A stretch of 64,000 nt of DNA from Fratercula arctica (lineage: Eukaryota > Chordata > Aves > Charadriiformes > Alcidae): positions 149,477,889-149,541,888 of the forward strand of contig CANTUZ010000002.1 in the NCBI GenBank assembly GCA_947846985.1. The letters run 5' to 3'. The notes under the pieces are model-generated. The model was not told the origin of the DNA. It saw nothing but the letters and a program-made list of their open reading frames with translations, and made no database searches. This document shows positions 1-11,759 of this stretch, in pieces. A program made the position numbers and the translations under genes. Each line of letters opens with the position of its first letter. The stretch's first letter is position 1.

Positions 1-1379
1 CTGTGTCATGTAGAAACTACCAGCAGGGTTTTCCCTGGTCCACACAGGTCCAAGCTGCAAAATCCACATCTTGAGTCCAATATCCTCAAAACTCTTCCCT
101 CCCCTGCTCCCAAACCCCCTGGGTCAGTAGCATTAGCAGGGGGCAGGACTGGACCCGGTGGGCAGCGTTACCGCTCCAGCAGCAATGCTGCTCCATCTGC
201 CCTCTGCGGGACCAGCCCACCCGCGGTCCCCTGCCCGGGAGCAGGACAAGAAGTGCCTGAGCTGAAGGGTCTCCAGTGCAATGGAGTTAAGCCATAGCTG
301 CAAGCAGAGGGATGCAGATCGTCCAGTAGTTAAATAAAAGGTGAAAGGACCCCATTATTTATAAGTTTGGCATCCTGACATCACCAAATGAAAGCAAAGA
401 TTGAGAAATAATAACATATAAAAAATATTTTCAAGTACTACAAGACCTCACAGTTTTCCAGTGAGCAGTTAGCATGACCTGCCAGGAGCTATTGGGTATG
501 CGCGTTTAGCTGATTGATAGATTTTTAGTAGTAAAGCAGATTTTTCTGTTTCAAGATCTGTTCCAGTCTCCAATTAGGCGTATGAGAATGTTGTTTCTCA
601 CCAATAAAGAAACCAGCATCTTATAATTGCTCAGACAGAAGAAAAATGTAGTTCGGGGATTTATTTTTTTTTAAATGACCCTTCATTTAAAGAAAAGGTT
701 GCTTCCCCCCGCCTACTCGTGTGCAGAACCAGGACCAGCCAGCTCCCTGTTTCTTCTTGTTTGGGGCTAACATCAAAAAATTGCCCGACAGTTTTTCTAA
801 GAGCCAAGAAAGGCAGCTAGTAATCATGTGGGGTTGTGTGGCCAAAGGTACATAAACTGACTTCACATGGGACCAGCAGTAGATCAGATTGCATTGGGCG
901 GAATGAAATAAAAAAAATCCCAGAAGTCTAGTTTCTTTGGAAATGTACCAAAACTGTCTCGCTATACCAACCTGGCACATCATATGTAAAAAAGTGACTA
1001 TTTCCTAGTACAGTATATGGGGTGTTTTATAGAAGTCAAAAAATCAGAATGGCCTTAGTTTGACATCGTAAACACAATATACTGTAATGTCATTGAGAGA
1101 CTACTTGTTAACCTACTTGTCCCAAGATTAAATGCTGAAATTGAGCACACAGACCTACCTACAGTTTCCCCCCGAGCACAGACATGCCGGAAAAAATCTC
1201 TTTGCCATACAACTTGGAAATAATTACAATAGCTACGTAATAGTAGAAACCACTTCTATTTAGTTCCCTGATATTATTTACGTCAGCCCAGAGAATTTAC
1301 AGCGCTGGAAAGCGAGGCTATGAGAACGACACCTTCCTGTGCAGCAGATCTTCTCCCTGTCTGCGCCTAGAGCTCTTCT

Positions 1380-1465
1380 CACAGAATCACAGAATGACGG
1401 GGGTTGGAAGGGACCTCTGGAGATCATCTAAGTCCAACCCCACTGCCAGGGCAGGTTCTGCACTG
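1380..1465 (-). mobile_element. CR1 LINE 3'-end fragment
   Basis: CACAGAATCACAGAATG followed by GGTTGGAAGGGACCTCTGG and AGTCCAACCCC is the reverse complement of the bird CR1 3' terminus with its ATTCTGTG tandem repeat. Only about 85 bp remain, a typical severe 5' truncation. Non-coding. Confidence 0.93.
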
Positions 1466-2481
1466 TTTCCAGCAGTAACCTGTGACGGCTGGCAATATCA
1501 CACCATTCAGAAACCCAGTAACATGGAACACGGCACATGTCACACACGGACAGAGCCCAGAACTCACTCTAATACTTTGGTCTATCAATGCACTATTCTC
1601 CTGCTTGCTTTGGGTGCAGTTGTAGGCTTGGCAATAGGGCAGGAGGCAGAGAGCTGCCATTGAAGCCCCTGAGCCCACAAACTTCAATTGTTAAAGTTAC
1701 TACATTCTTAATCTATTCATATATTTAGCAAGATCAGATAATCTTTTTTTAACAGGCTGCACCACGGATGGGAGTCAGTGCCTCGCTCTTGCTGAATTTG
1801 ATATATTGCCTCCAACGTACCTCACAGATCACCAGCAACCTGGAGGCAGGGATTATTTCAGTTTCAAGAATAAGAAACAATGATATTAAAAGGTGTTGCA
1901 GACAAAAAGCTAATATGATTTTATGCCAATAAAGGGTGGGGTTTTTTACGTAAACCAGTATTTGTTAAGATTATTTTCTCCTAGATTAGCTTGTAAACTC
2001 CAAAAGAAAAACATGCTGCCTTCACCCCTCATGCGAGATGCCTAGCCTTTTAGAGCGATAGAATATAAAATGAAACAACAGCGGTTAGGTCTGATGACAC
2101 TTGCTCTGTCTCCAGATATTAGTCACCAGGTGCCCACAGGCATGGCCCGCTGCCAAAAATGTGAAAAAGCACTAGGAAACCAGTACAACCAACTGACCCC
2201 CTAGGCAGCACAGGACCTAAACCTAGAAGGCTCTGCCCGCAGCTCCTGCATGCCTAGCTCTCAAAATCACTTTCTGTAGCTACATCCAAGTGAGGAGAAA
2301 TCAGTCATGCCTGTAAGAGAGTTGCTCCCACAGCTAATGGTTAATAGACGCATGTAATGACAGTGGCCTTTCTTGCAAAAGTGCTTCAGGCAATGAAAAG
2401 TCTACATTCTACTTACAACACTTGCTCCTAAAGTCCAAAGGTATTTCCGAAAATGGGAGTCAGACACAGATTTGCACATGC

Positions 2482-2498
2482 TTTTTTTTTTTTTTTTT
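2482..2498. repeat. T17 homopolymer
   Basis: Uninterrupted T run in intergenic sequence. No attached retroelement was recognised. Confidence 0.95.
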
Positions 2499-3947
2499 GC
2501 CTTGTATGGCTATTAACATGTAGCAATTAACTCAGCTGCATTCTCCTTGCTGCTGACTATCCCCAGCGAGAGTTACTGAGTCCCACAGTTTGCTCTCCTC
2601 CCTGCATTCCTCAGCTGAACCAGATGTCAGTCCCTTCCTTTTGAAAGGGCTGAAAGCTCATTCCAAGAGAGACAACATCCACAGCCCTTTTTAACCTCTC
2701 CATATCTGTCTTGGGGTTTTTTTCCTTCTCTTGTCATGAAAGGACAGAGCACCGATGAGCTTAACCCAGTACAAGGTTATCCAAGTTATCTGCTTGCCAT
2801 TAGGTATCACTGTGCGGCGCTGAATTATTTATTCCAGCTTCCTAGGCAGGTGTGTGGCAAATTTCCATATAGCTTTAATGGGAATCAGATTGCCAGCTTC
2901 AAACCCAAATTCTTCATCTGCACCACAGCATGACTGTGAAGTGTTGCTGCGCAAGGGCGGGGTGAACAGCTATGTAGGAACAGACCGCACGGTCACAGCT
3001 GGAAGAAGTATGTGGGTCTCACTTAATAAAACTTGATAGAAAATATTTGTAGCTATACAAAAATATCGACAAAGCCAGCAGCATGATACACTTCATGTAA
3101 CCAACACGATTCTCTCCCTAGGACGGGCACGTACCATATTTTGAAGCTTGATTGTCAGTGGGGACTCAGTTTTCAGAGGATGTAGGAGTGCACACACAAA
3201 GCACCTGCTGGTAGATGCAGCTGAGGGTGACACCGCTCGGTGAGGACATTCCTCACACGTGGACTTGCTCAGTTCCCATTTCCAGGTGGAAAGTCAGAGT
3301 AGCACATGCCCAGGATGAGGAGATGGATCTCATCTACACATAAAGGGCATACAGAAAAAATGGATAAACCAGGACAAACCAGGTGGGACTCTCAACCCCA
3401 CTGTGATTTCACTGGAGGTACCAGAGGCTATATTCATTTGACTGGCAGTCTGTGGGCACCTGAGCAGGTCACCCCGTGCCTTCTCTGCAGTAAACAGAGT
3501 TCAGGGCACAAACATCTAATCTGAAAGTAGGTGCTGACACCTGGTCCCCTGACCATCACACACTTCCCTGAGAAGCTCTCAGATGATCAAGTCCAACACA
3601 GGCAGCAGAAGCCAGCTGAGATGAATCACGCTGTGGGTGAGTGATACACAAGCAGGTAGTAGCCTCTAGATGAAAGCCAGCTTGTGTGGCCTCATCAAAG
3701 GGCTTGCCCAGGCCAGCAACCAGCGACCCGGGTGGCACAGCAGTCAGGATCTTGGAGGTACCGGTACTGCTGGATCTGGTCGAGGAGTAGGTGGTGGGGT
3801 GCTCCCTGGGTGGTGGCTCCCAGCAGCCCTTCCCCTGCCAAGTCGATTGCTAAACATTCATCCTACCCAGCCCGCAATTAGGAAAGTTGCATGAGGAGCT
3901 TTAGGATGCACTTTCTGAGGAGCACCATTGTCACCTAAATACTCAGG

Positions 3948-3970
3948 AAAAAAAAAAAAAAAAAAAAAAA
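3948..3970. repeat. A23 homopolymer
   Basis: Uninterrupted A run followed by CAACAAACAA. It could be the tail of an old retroposed sequence, but nothing upstream was recognised. Confidence 0.95.
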
Positions 3971-4277
3971 CAACAAACAACTCATTTCACAGGGAAATAA
4001 CAGAATGCCTGTATTTATTCCCTGCCAGTGTCAAACACGACTCAAAGCCAGATGTTAAAACAAAATGGCCTGATTTTTACTGCCACTACTACTTTGGGCT
4101 GATTTGGTCAAAAATAAAATCCCCTTAAAAACAAGAAAATACTGCACAGCTCTGGAACAACAAACCAAATCAGTGCAGAAGAACAAAAATTTGGTACAAA
4201 CTGACAGCCTCTGAATTTACTTCTTTTAATAGATAAATGCCTGTGATTATCACAAAAGGGGTAGAGCCAGCAGTTTC

Positions 4278-4307
4278 ACTGAAGGGTCCTCGACTGAAGG
4301 GTCCTCA
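4278..4307. repeat. 15-bp tandem duplication
   Basis: ACTGAAGGGTCCTCG is followed directly by ACTGAAGGGTCCTCA: two 15-bp units with one mismatch. Intergenic. Confidence 0.95.
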
Positions 4308-6393
4308 CTCTCTCCCCAGGCCTGCACAAATTCAATGACAGCAAGGCCAGTTTAGCTGCCAGTGGGGCACCGAGGGATGGCTGAGAACTGATGGCCTCCA
4401 TTACAGATGGGGAGAGGGGAAGGCTGTGCCCGGACACTAGCTGAGCTTGTGATGGCATGGTTTGAACGTGTGCCAATGGCAGGCAGACTTTTATCACAGC
4501 GGAGCAGACAAAAACCATTCAGTACCCCTGAAATCTCAGAGCTGTCTCAAATAACCAAGGCTGTAAATGAATTTAAAACACCTCTAAGGTGGCTTCTGTG
4601 GGCCCAGTTGCCCAAGAAACCAGGCACTTCAGGTGCATCAGGTACTTGGGGGTAACCTGCATCTTAATTACTCACTTAAATGAATAAGAAAATAAAATCG
4701 TAACGGAAAGAACAAGGTAAAGTTCCATTTTGGTTATTATTTCGATGCACAACACAGAATTCACTACCTGCTGCTGTCTCATCTGGATCCATCTCCAAAT
4801 GAGGTGCTTCAAACCGTAACTACCCTTGCGAATTAACTCAGTGAGTTGCACATTGAAAATCAAGTGCAAAAGTGAAGTGGAAGCTCTGCAATGCCATTAA
4901 AGCTTATTTGGAAAGAGACTCGCACACGTGAAGAGACACAGCAATCATTGGACAGCACAGGATGGTGCTGGGGGATGTGATGAACACAGGGGCCTTAGTG
5001 AAGGGGTTGGGTTCGGGGTTTTGCAGACCTAACTGGCAAGGACACACTTCGATTCTCCAGGAGAAAGCATCATCTGTGAACTAAATGACTGCTACTTGGG
5101 AAAAAGTTTCCTATCCCACCAATTTCCTTTCCATTCAGCGTTGCCTCTGCTCAAACCTCTACTTTCTCTTCCCAGTTCACCAGCACCGTCCAACTGCTTG
5201 CAGCAGACTGCTCATCGCTGGCTCCAGTCTGTTCACATTCGTGATTTTTCTACCTAGTTTCAGCTTCCTCCATGCAGCTCTCCTCCCACTCAACAATATG
5301 AAAATCCACATTTGCATCTGCCTTTAATGTTTTCCTCACATATGGGCATTTCTTCAAGTCAGCTAATTTGCTAGGGCAAGTAAATAGCTCTGCGCCTTTC
5401 TCATTCCTGCCTTTTCCTCTCCCACACCAAATGACTGTCCTAAATGATCCACCCTTTGCTTATCCTCTAAATGATTACTTTCCTACCTGTGCTTTTGAAA
5501 CATAACCTGTTTCTGAGGTGAACCCTGCATCCCCATCTCCGGTGCCCTCCAACACACTGGGCTGGCCGAAGTCCAGGCTCTTGCTTCCCCCCAGTCCTCC
5601 CAGTAACCTCCATGTCCCCCTGCTGAAAGCGCAGCACTTATGAAAATCCAAGTCTAGAAACGTGGGCCTAAAGCAGACTTTTCAACCCTTCCATGCCAGA
5701 AAAGACCAATATTCTAAAATAACCATTAACCTTGTTATACCCCCTTCATAGAGTTCAAATTTCATTTCATGTCTTTAGCAAGACAGACTTTTTTAGGCAA
5801 CCTGTGATGGGTGCTCAGCTTATTAACCACCGTAGAAAGTCTTGACTCAGAGGTGGCAAAGATTTTCATGACCAGAATGGACAAAATCACCCTTGCTGAA
5901 AAAAAAAGAAAAATAAGTTCAAAACAAAGGCCACTAGAATAAAACATCGTCGTCTTTCTTTTTTTTTCTGTCATCTGCTATTTGTGTTGGACTACAAAAG
6001 ACCTGCTACTCCTGTATATATCACTTGTCAGAGACAAACAGGATTCAGGCCTGAAAAGACCACAAGACAGCAGAAGACCAAGGTATCTATCTTCATAAGA
6101 GATGAGGTACCTACATGTCAGAGGTTTCTTCTCCCATGGGGCAGACATCTCCTCTGCCCAGTGCCCCTCGTAGGCCGCTTGTCCTCAGCACATTCCATCC
6201 CTTCACAAACCACCTTCTTTTATAGACCACCTGACTTGTTGACACTTGGGGAAACCCATCTTTTTAACCCATCAGCTGTTGACATTTGTTCTTCAGAGAA
6301 GGGAGTTGTTTTCAGTTCTGGAAGCCCCAGTTCTCTCCTGGCTTTCCCTTCTTCACTCTTTCCCCTGCTCCTATTTAGGAGCCTTTTCCCCAG

Positions 6394-6905
6394 TCACAGA
6401 ATCACAGAATGGTAGGGGTTGGAAGGGACCTCTGGAGATCTAGTCCAACCCCCCTGCCAGAGCAGGGTCACCCAGAGCAGGTTGCACAGGAACGCGTCCA
6501 GGCGGGTTTTGAATGTCTCCAGAGACGGAGACTTCACCACCTCTCTGGGAGGTTCCAGTGCTCTGCTACCCTCAAAGTAAAGAAGTTTTTCCTCATGCTA
6601 AGATGGAATTTCCTGTGTTCCAGTTTGTGCCTGTTGCCCCTTGTCCTGTTGCCGGGCATCATTGAAAAGAGTTTGGTCCCATCCTCCTGACACCCGCCCT
6701 TTAGATATTTATAAGCATCGATGAGATCCCCTCTCAGTCTTCTCTTCTCCAGAGGCTAAACAGACCCAGGTCTCTCAGCCTTTGATCATCTTTGTAGCCC
6801 TCCACTGGACTCTCCAGCAGTTCCCTGTATTTCTTGAACTGGGGAGCCCAGAACTGGACACAGTACTCCAGCTGAGGCCTCACCAGGGCAGAGTAGAGGG
6901 GGACC
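6394..6905 (-). mobile_element. CR1 LINE, 3' ~510 bp
   Basis: The plus strand starts TCACAGAATCACAGAATGG (the CR1 3' end) and runs through GACTTCACCACCTCTCTGGG, CTTGTCCTGTTGCCGGGC and GCTGAGGCCTCACCAGGG, all CR1 landmarks in reverse. The minus strand encodes the tail of the CR1 reverse transcriptase ([20 protein letters not shown], then [10 protein letters not shown]). The frame is broken soon after by a stop, and the [16 protein letters not shown] motif is altered by indels. CR1 similarity fades near 6905, which I take as the 5' truncation point. The open frame that continues to about 7012 looks like flanking sequence. Confidence 0.95.
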
Positions 6906-9265
6906 AAGCGCCGCAGCAGCCCATTCTCAATGCACACACGCACCTTCTGCACCCTCCTTCCCACCACGCTCGCTGCCCGTCGGGAAGTGCTGAGTACAGC
7001 TGGATTTCCCAAAGCAACGCCAAATTGTGCTGAGAAACAGCATCGCCTAGCAGTGCCTTCCAGCGCTTATCATGAAAAACAATACAGGAACTGATGAGGT
7101 CTAAAAGATGAAAAAAGGAAAACACTTCTCTGTATCAGGCTCCCAATAATTCTTAGGAGATGGGTCCTGGCTTTTTTTGCCATGCTGAGCAATAGAGATG
7201 GAGAAAAGGACGAGTGGTCATCTCAGGGCACGGCAGAGAAGAGGCAGTTATGATCTTGAGATGAGGAGACTTCATTCAAAGGGACAAATAAAGTAATGAA
7301 TTACGGTATCCTGGTGGCAAAAGGGCTATTACACGTGAAATAAACAGCTTTAATGAGGTTGTAACCCTAGATTTATAGTCTCATCTCCATGCACAGGACT
7401 TCAGGTGCGTAACTCCATTAGCACTAATGGGACGTGCACAATTAAAGCCCCACACATCGAGATGAGACTGCTACTATTAAAATCGGCCACCAACAAGCTT
7501 CAGAGAGCTTCTCCCATTTAGCTCAGCAGAGCGCTCCGAAAGAGAGGTGCTCATTTGTAGCTGATCTGATCACTTTGCAGGGTGGTCAAGTACGAGCACG
7601 TGCTGCGAATTCTCTGTACGATGGACACGAGTGCGTGGATACTCTGTCTGTTTTGGGTTAGATGTTACTCCCATCCCTGCACATTTGCTGGGATATCAGC
7701 CGTCCTCTGCCAGAAACAGGATCCTGCTCTCCAGGCACGGTCAGTAAAACTCTTGACTTCAGTCACCGCCTCCTCTCGCTTTCAAACTGGGGAGGAGGAG
7801 GCACAGACTTCCCACGCCAGGCATACCAAAACCTGTCACCTCCATCTCTACTCCCTGGCACATCGTGGGGAACGAAGCACAGGCTGAGCAGAGTGGCCCG
7901 GCTCACAGATACATCCTATTTTGCCTGCGGGGATCTCGGGCTGAAGGCTGTCCATACCACACGCGGCAGAGCAGCCCAGAACTAGCCCAGTTAGTTGGGA
8001 CATCACAGCAGCCCAACGAGACGAGTTACCTCATCCCACTCAACTGCTTGCTCCCAAAGCCAGCTCTGGTCTGGCCCATGCCCTGGCAGGGCAGGATTTA
8101 GCCCTGAAAAAAACCAACCTCTGGGAACTCAAAACCAACACGAAACCAGCACTGAAGATACTCCAGACTTTCACGGGGATAAAACAAAAAAAAAAAAATT
8201 GCCTAGCACAAACAAAACACGAGACAAAAACAGGTCAGGATTTTAAATCTGTAAATGTCTCACCTGTATGTAGGCGTACAGCACGTATGGCTGTGCCTGA
8301 GTGGCCATACGCCGGCTGGGACCCCAGGACGCTGCTTGTTTACCTGCTGTTTAATAGCGGCACCAGGCAGCAATCACCAGTTGAAAGAGGCAGCAGCCTG
8401 TATTATCATGGTTTTTAGCAAGCAATGCAGAACAGTATTCTTGGAACAGCTTTCTCACCAGTGAGAGGTAAAAGCCGTTTAAATCCGAATAACACCACAG
8501 TATATCCGAGGGTGATGGAATAAGGTGCAGCAGCTGCAAGCAGAACTACACAATGATAAAACATTAAATACCAATATGACTTTAGATATTGTATTATGCT
8601 CTCACGAGAGTTGTAATTCTTCGGATATATGAAGCATTCAGAAAAATGGAATTGAACCCTTCATCACACAGATTTTTTTTTTTTTCTACAATATTAAAAA
8701 TGTAATTTTACCAGAAGCCACAGGGACTGTGTTCTTAATATACTTAAAGATTTTTACAAGCTAACATCAAAACTGACTGAAACGCCATACACATTCTTGG
8801 TCGCACTTAAGTCTGGTCTGAAAGCTGTTCGCTTTAGTTTTGCACCGTAACGTTCCTATTCTTAATACTCACAGATTTCAAGAGCACAAAATTTTGACAT
8901 CATTCCTGAAAAGTCCACGTTCACAGAGAATCCAACAGTTTTACCATCAGTTTTAGTGGCAGCAGGCTTAAGCCTAGAAGTCTTAAATCTGACAGATTTA
9001 ACATGGAGAAAATTTGCTGGTTAATCTAATTTAGCTAACGCAAGAACATTCTCTACAAGGCCAAGGTTATTAATGGCAGCACAAGTAGCCGCATTTATGC
9101 GGAGGCTACTTAACATTTTCCATTGCAACTCTCCACTTCAGGATAACTTTGAACAATTCAGGCTAAACATTCCTGTTGTTAGCTGTCTGACTAATAGGAT
9201 CTTTTTTGGGAAGCTTTTGCTCAAGGGATTCAGCTATTTCCAAGACTGAGGTTACAGAAAAGAAG

Positions 9266-9286
9266 AAAAAAAAAAAAAAAAAAAAA
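9266..9286. repeat. A21 homopolymer
   Basis: Uninterrupted A run after AGAAAAGAAG. Intergenic. Confidence 0.95.
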
Positions 9287-11209
9287 GGAGAAAAACTTGT
9301 TTCACATGAAAAGCTCTTGTGCTCCCATAAAGTAAAACAAGGGTTTTGATCCTCACCCTGCTGGTAATTCAAAGAATGACCAAGGAAGAAGGCTGAAAAT
9401 AAATAATGTGATGAGCTAATTGCAGAATTAAGAGACATAAGAAATCAAAAGCAGGTGCTAAGAAGAGGGTAGGCAGAACAACCTCGTCTGCCTGGTAGGG
9501 TCACAAGGCCAGGAGGGTTCATCACATCCACGCGTTTTGGCCTCACCACTGCTTTGCTGTTTGGCCAGTAGCAAAGAAATCCATGAACACCTCTCCGTGT
9601 CAGGTACATAGAGCAGGTAACTGCATTGTGCTACTGCTTTCCACTCTCTTCGCTCAGAGAGAGGATAACTCCGCTTCCAACGCAGCCTCAAAACACAGCC
9701 AGCACGGCAGCCTACACGGTTTCATACGATAAAATCTGCTTTACTAAACTTTGGAAATTTGAGCCCTCAAGAGACAGGAAAAACTTGAATTGTCAGCGCA
9801 ATCTTCATCCAGTTGCTCAGCACACAACCTTTTAATGGCCTAATCATGTACTATTTTCTCCATAAGATGTAATAATCAGGCAATTATACTTAGATTCTCC
9901 AAATTATATCAAGGACCTGCTGAGCATGGGCCGGATTGAGCTCATGAAGCACTTTAAAGGCATATGACAAACATGACATCTGTCTTAAGGAGCTTACTCT
10001 CTGAAAATACAAACGAAACAGAATCGTTCCGTATTGCGCTGGAGGAGTGAAGCGCTGGGATTCAAGGACCTGCTCGGGGCTTTTATCCAGATCTACTGAA
10101 TCCGGGTTTAGACACAGGATTCCCCACTAGGCTCATGTCTGCATTGCCGGGCTGTTGTGAAGGATGAAGCAGCTCACGTGCTTCCTATCAAGAAGAGCTA
10201 TTTACGTAAGGAAACTGTTCACATACGTCTACCAACATCTCTACGTACACTCTAGTAACAGGAGTGGCAAGTTCACAGCTACTGCCTGGGTGGCAGGCAG
10301 AGGTGGTGACAAGGAGAGCTCATGGCTAGTGGGCCACAAGACAGGGACAGGCTTCTCTCCAGGTGTGGTGGTTTCCTCCTTTGGGACTGCTCAGGCCATA
10401 GTCCAAGTTCCCTTTTGTTCCTCCAATAAGGAAAGCTGTCCTATGTTATGTAGGAGAAAAGCAAAGCCTTGGTTGTCCCAAGAGAGGAAGCAGCAGCCAC
10501 CTATGAAGAGGATGAGAAATTTCAGATAGATGTCTAATTTCTACCACTTTAGTCATTTATTTTAAGACAGATGAAAAACACCATCAATAAACAAAAGAAG
10601 TTTCTTCTAATAATGTTGTGATCTAATGAAAATTCTTATGACTTGAGAAACATTCATGCCAACAAATGCTATAGGATTTTACTTTTATGCCAGCACATAG
10701 AATTTGCAGACAGTCACAATCCAGTCACTTCATGACCATGGAACTGGTTTAGTGCTCAGTTTGGAAGCCTCTTTTCTTCTCATAGATCCCCTTATTTCCC
10801 TTCTACATTACGAAGGGAATGAAAATGTCTGTGTATCCTTCCCAAGCAGACAATATTCCTTTCAGAGTAGGGATTCATTAAAGATTCATTGAAGTTTTAT
10901 GAAAATCAATTAGCGAATGGGAGAGTTTTTCATTTCCAAGTAGCTTGTTGAACTGCAACCTGTGCTATCCACCCCAGGACAGATGCTGGTGGTCCACACG
11001 AACCTACAGCTTCCTCTTCACATGCCCCCCGTGATGCGCACAGCTGTTGATATCAGCGTAAGTAAAGGGTTATGTTGTGCTTTTCTAAGGAAACAGGGCT
11101 TGTATAGTTATGCTGTTGCTTGTACTCTGCTCTGATAACTTCTAAACTCATTGCACAAGTTCAACGAGACGATGGATGGGTGGGCTGAGCTGCTGAGAGC
11201 AGACCTGCC

Positions 11210-11315
11210 CCACACGCAGCCCAAGCGGGGCTGGAGCAGGCAGCGACGGAGAGTCCACGGCGTGGCCCGCCGGGAGCCAGGCAGCCCCGGCTGAGCACAG
11301 ACCAGCACACGGTCC
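11210..11315. other. Small CpG-rich patch, intergenic
   Basis: Around 11210-11315 the sequence turns GC-rich and holds roughly ten CpG dinucleotides in about 100 bases (for example GCGACGG, CGGCGTGG, CCGCCGGG) inside AT-rich surroundings. It is too short for a standard CpG island. It could be a regulatory element or an old GC-rich insertion. No TATA box or open reading frame supports a promoter. Confidence 0.5.
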
Positions 11316-11738
11316 AAAGAGGGAGAGGAAGAAACTCTTGGAAGGAGCTGAAGATATAATGTGGCAGTTGTGTGTAGGAGTTATTGTGAACAGCTATTTG
11401 TGGTTGAACTAAAAAGACCAAAAAGCCACAAGAAACCAAGTCCATGACTGTTTGTGCTCACATACATAACACTGGAAAGTGCTCTTCTATGAACTGAAAC
11501 AAGTTTTTTCTCCTCCTAATAGACAGTCTTAGAACATGACTTCAGGAGTCACGTTAAAAATTATTAAATTGAATTTGACCTTGTAGTCCATGTAAACAAG
11601 TTGTTAACATCGTTGAAGCTCGTAATTGCTAATCCTTTTGGAACTAGTTTTTCCATAGCTAGTAACAACGGATTTGCTTGACTACTGTTAAATGTTACGG
11701 CAATTAATATGACCACGCTTTTTGCTTAAGGTAAGCTC

Positions 11739-11759
11739 AAAAAAAAAAAAAAAAAAAAA
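11739..11759. repeat. A21 homopolymer
   Basis: Uninterrupted A run in intergenic sequence, preceded by GGTAAGCTC. Confidence 0.95.

Noticed and set aside
5984..6415. 143-codon open frame on the plus strand
   Set aside because: No recognisable domain or conserved motif. Its end runs into the CR1 3' end at 6394, and composition matches intergenic sequence. Chance ORF.
6906..7012. Possible further 5' extension of the CR1 reverse transcriptase at 6394-6905
   Set aside because: The frame stays open, but the residues no longer match the CR1 motif before PLYSALVRP, so I treat it as flanking DNA.
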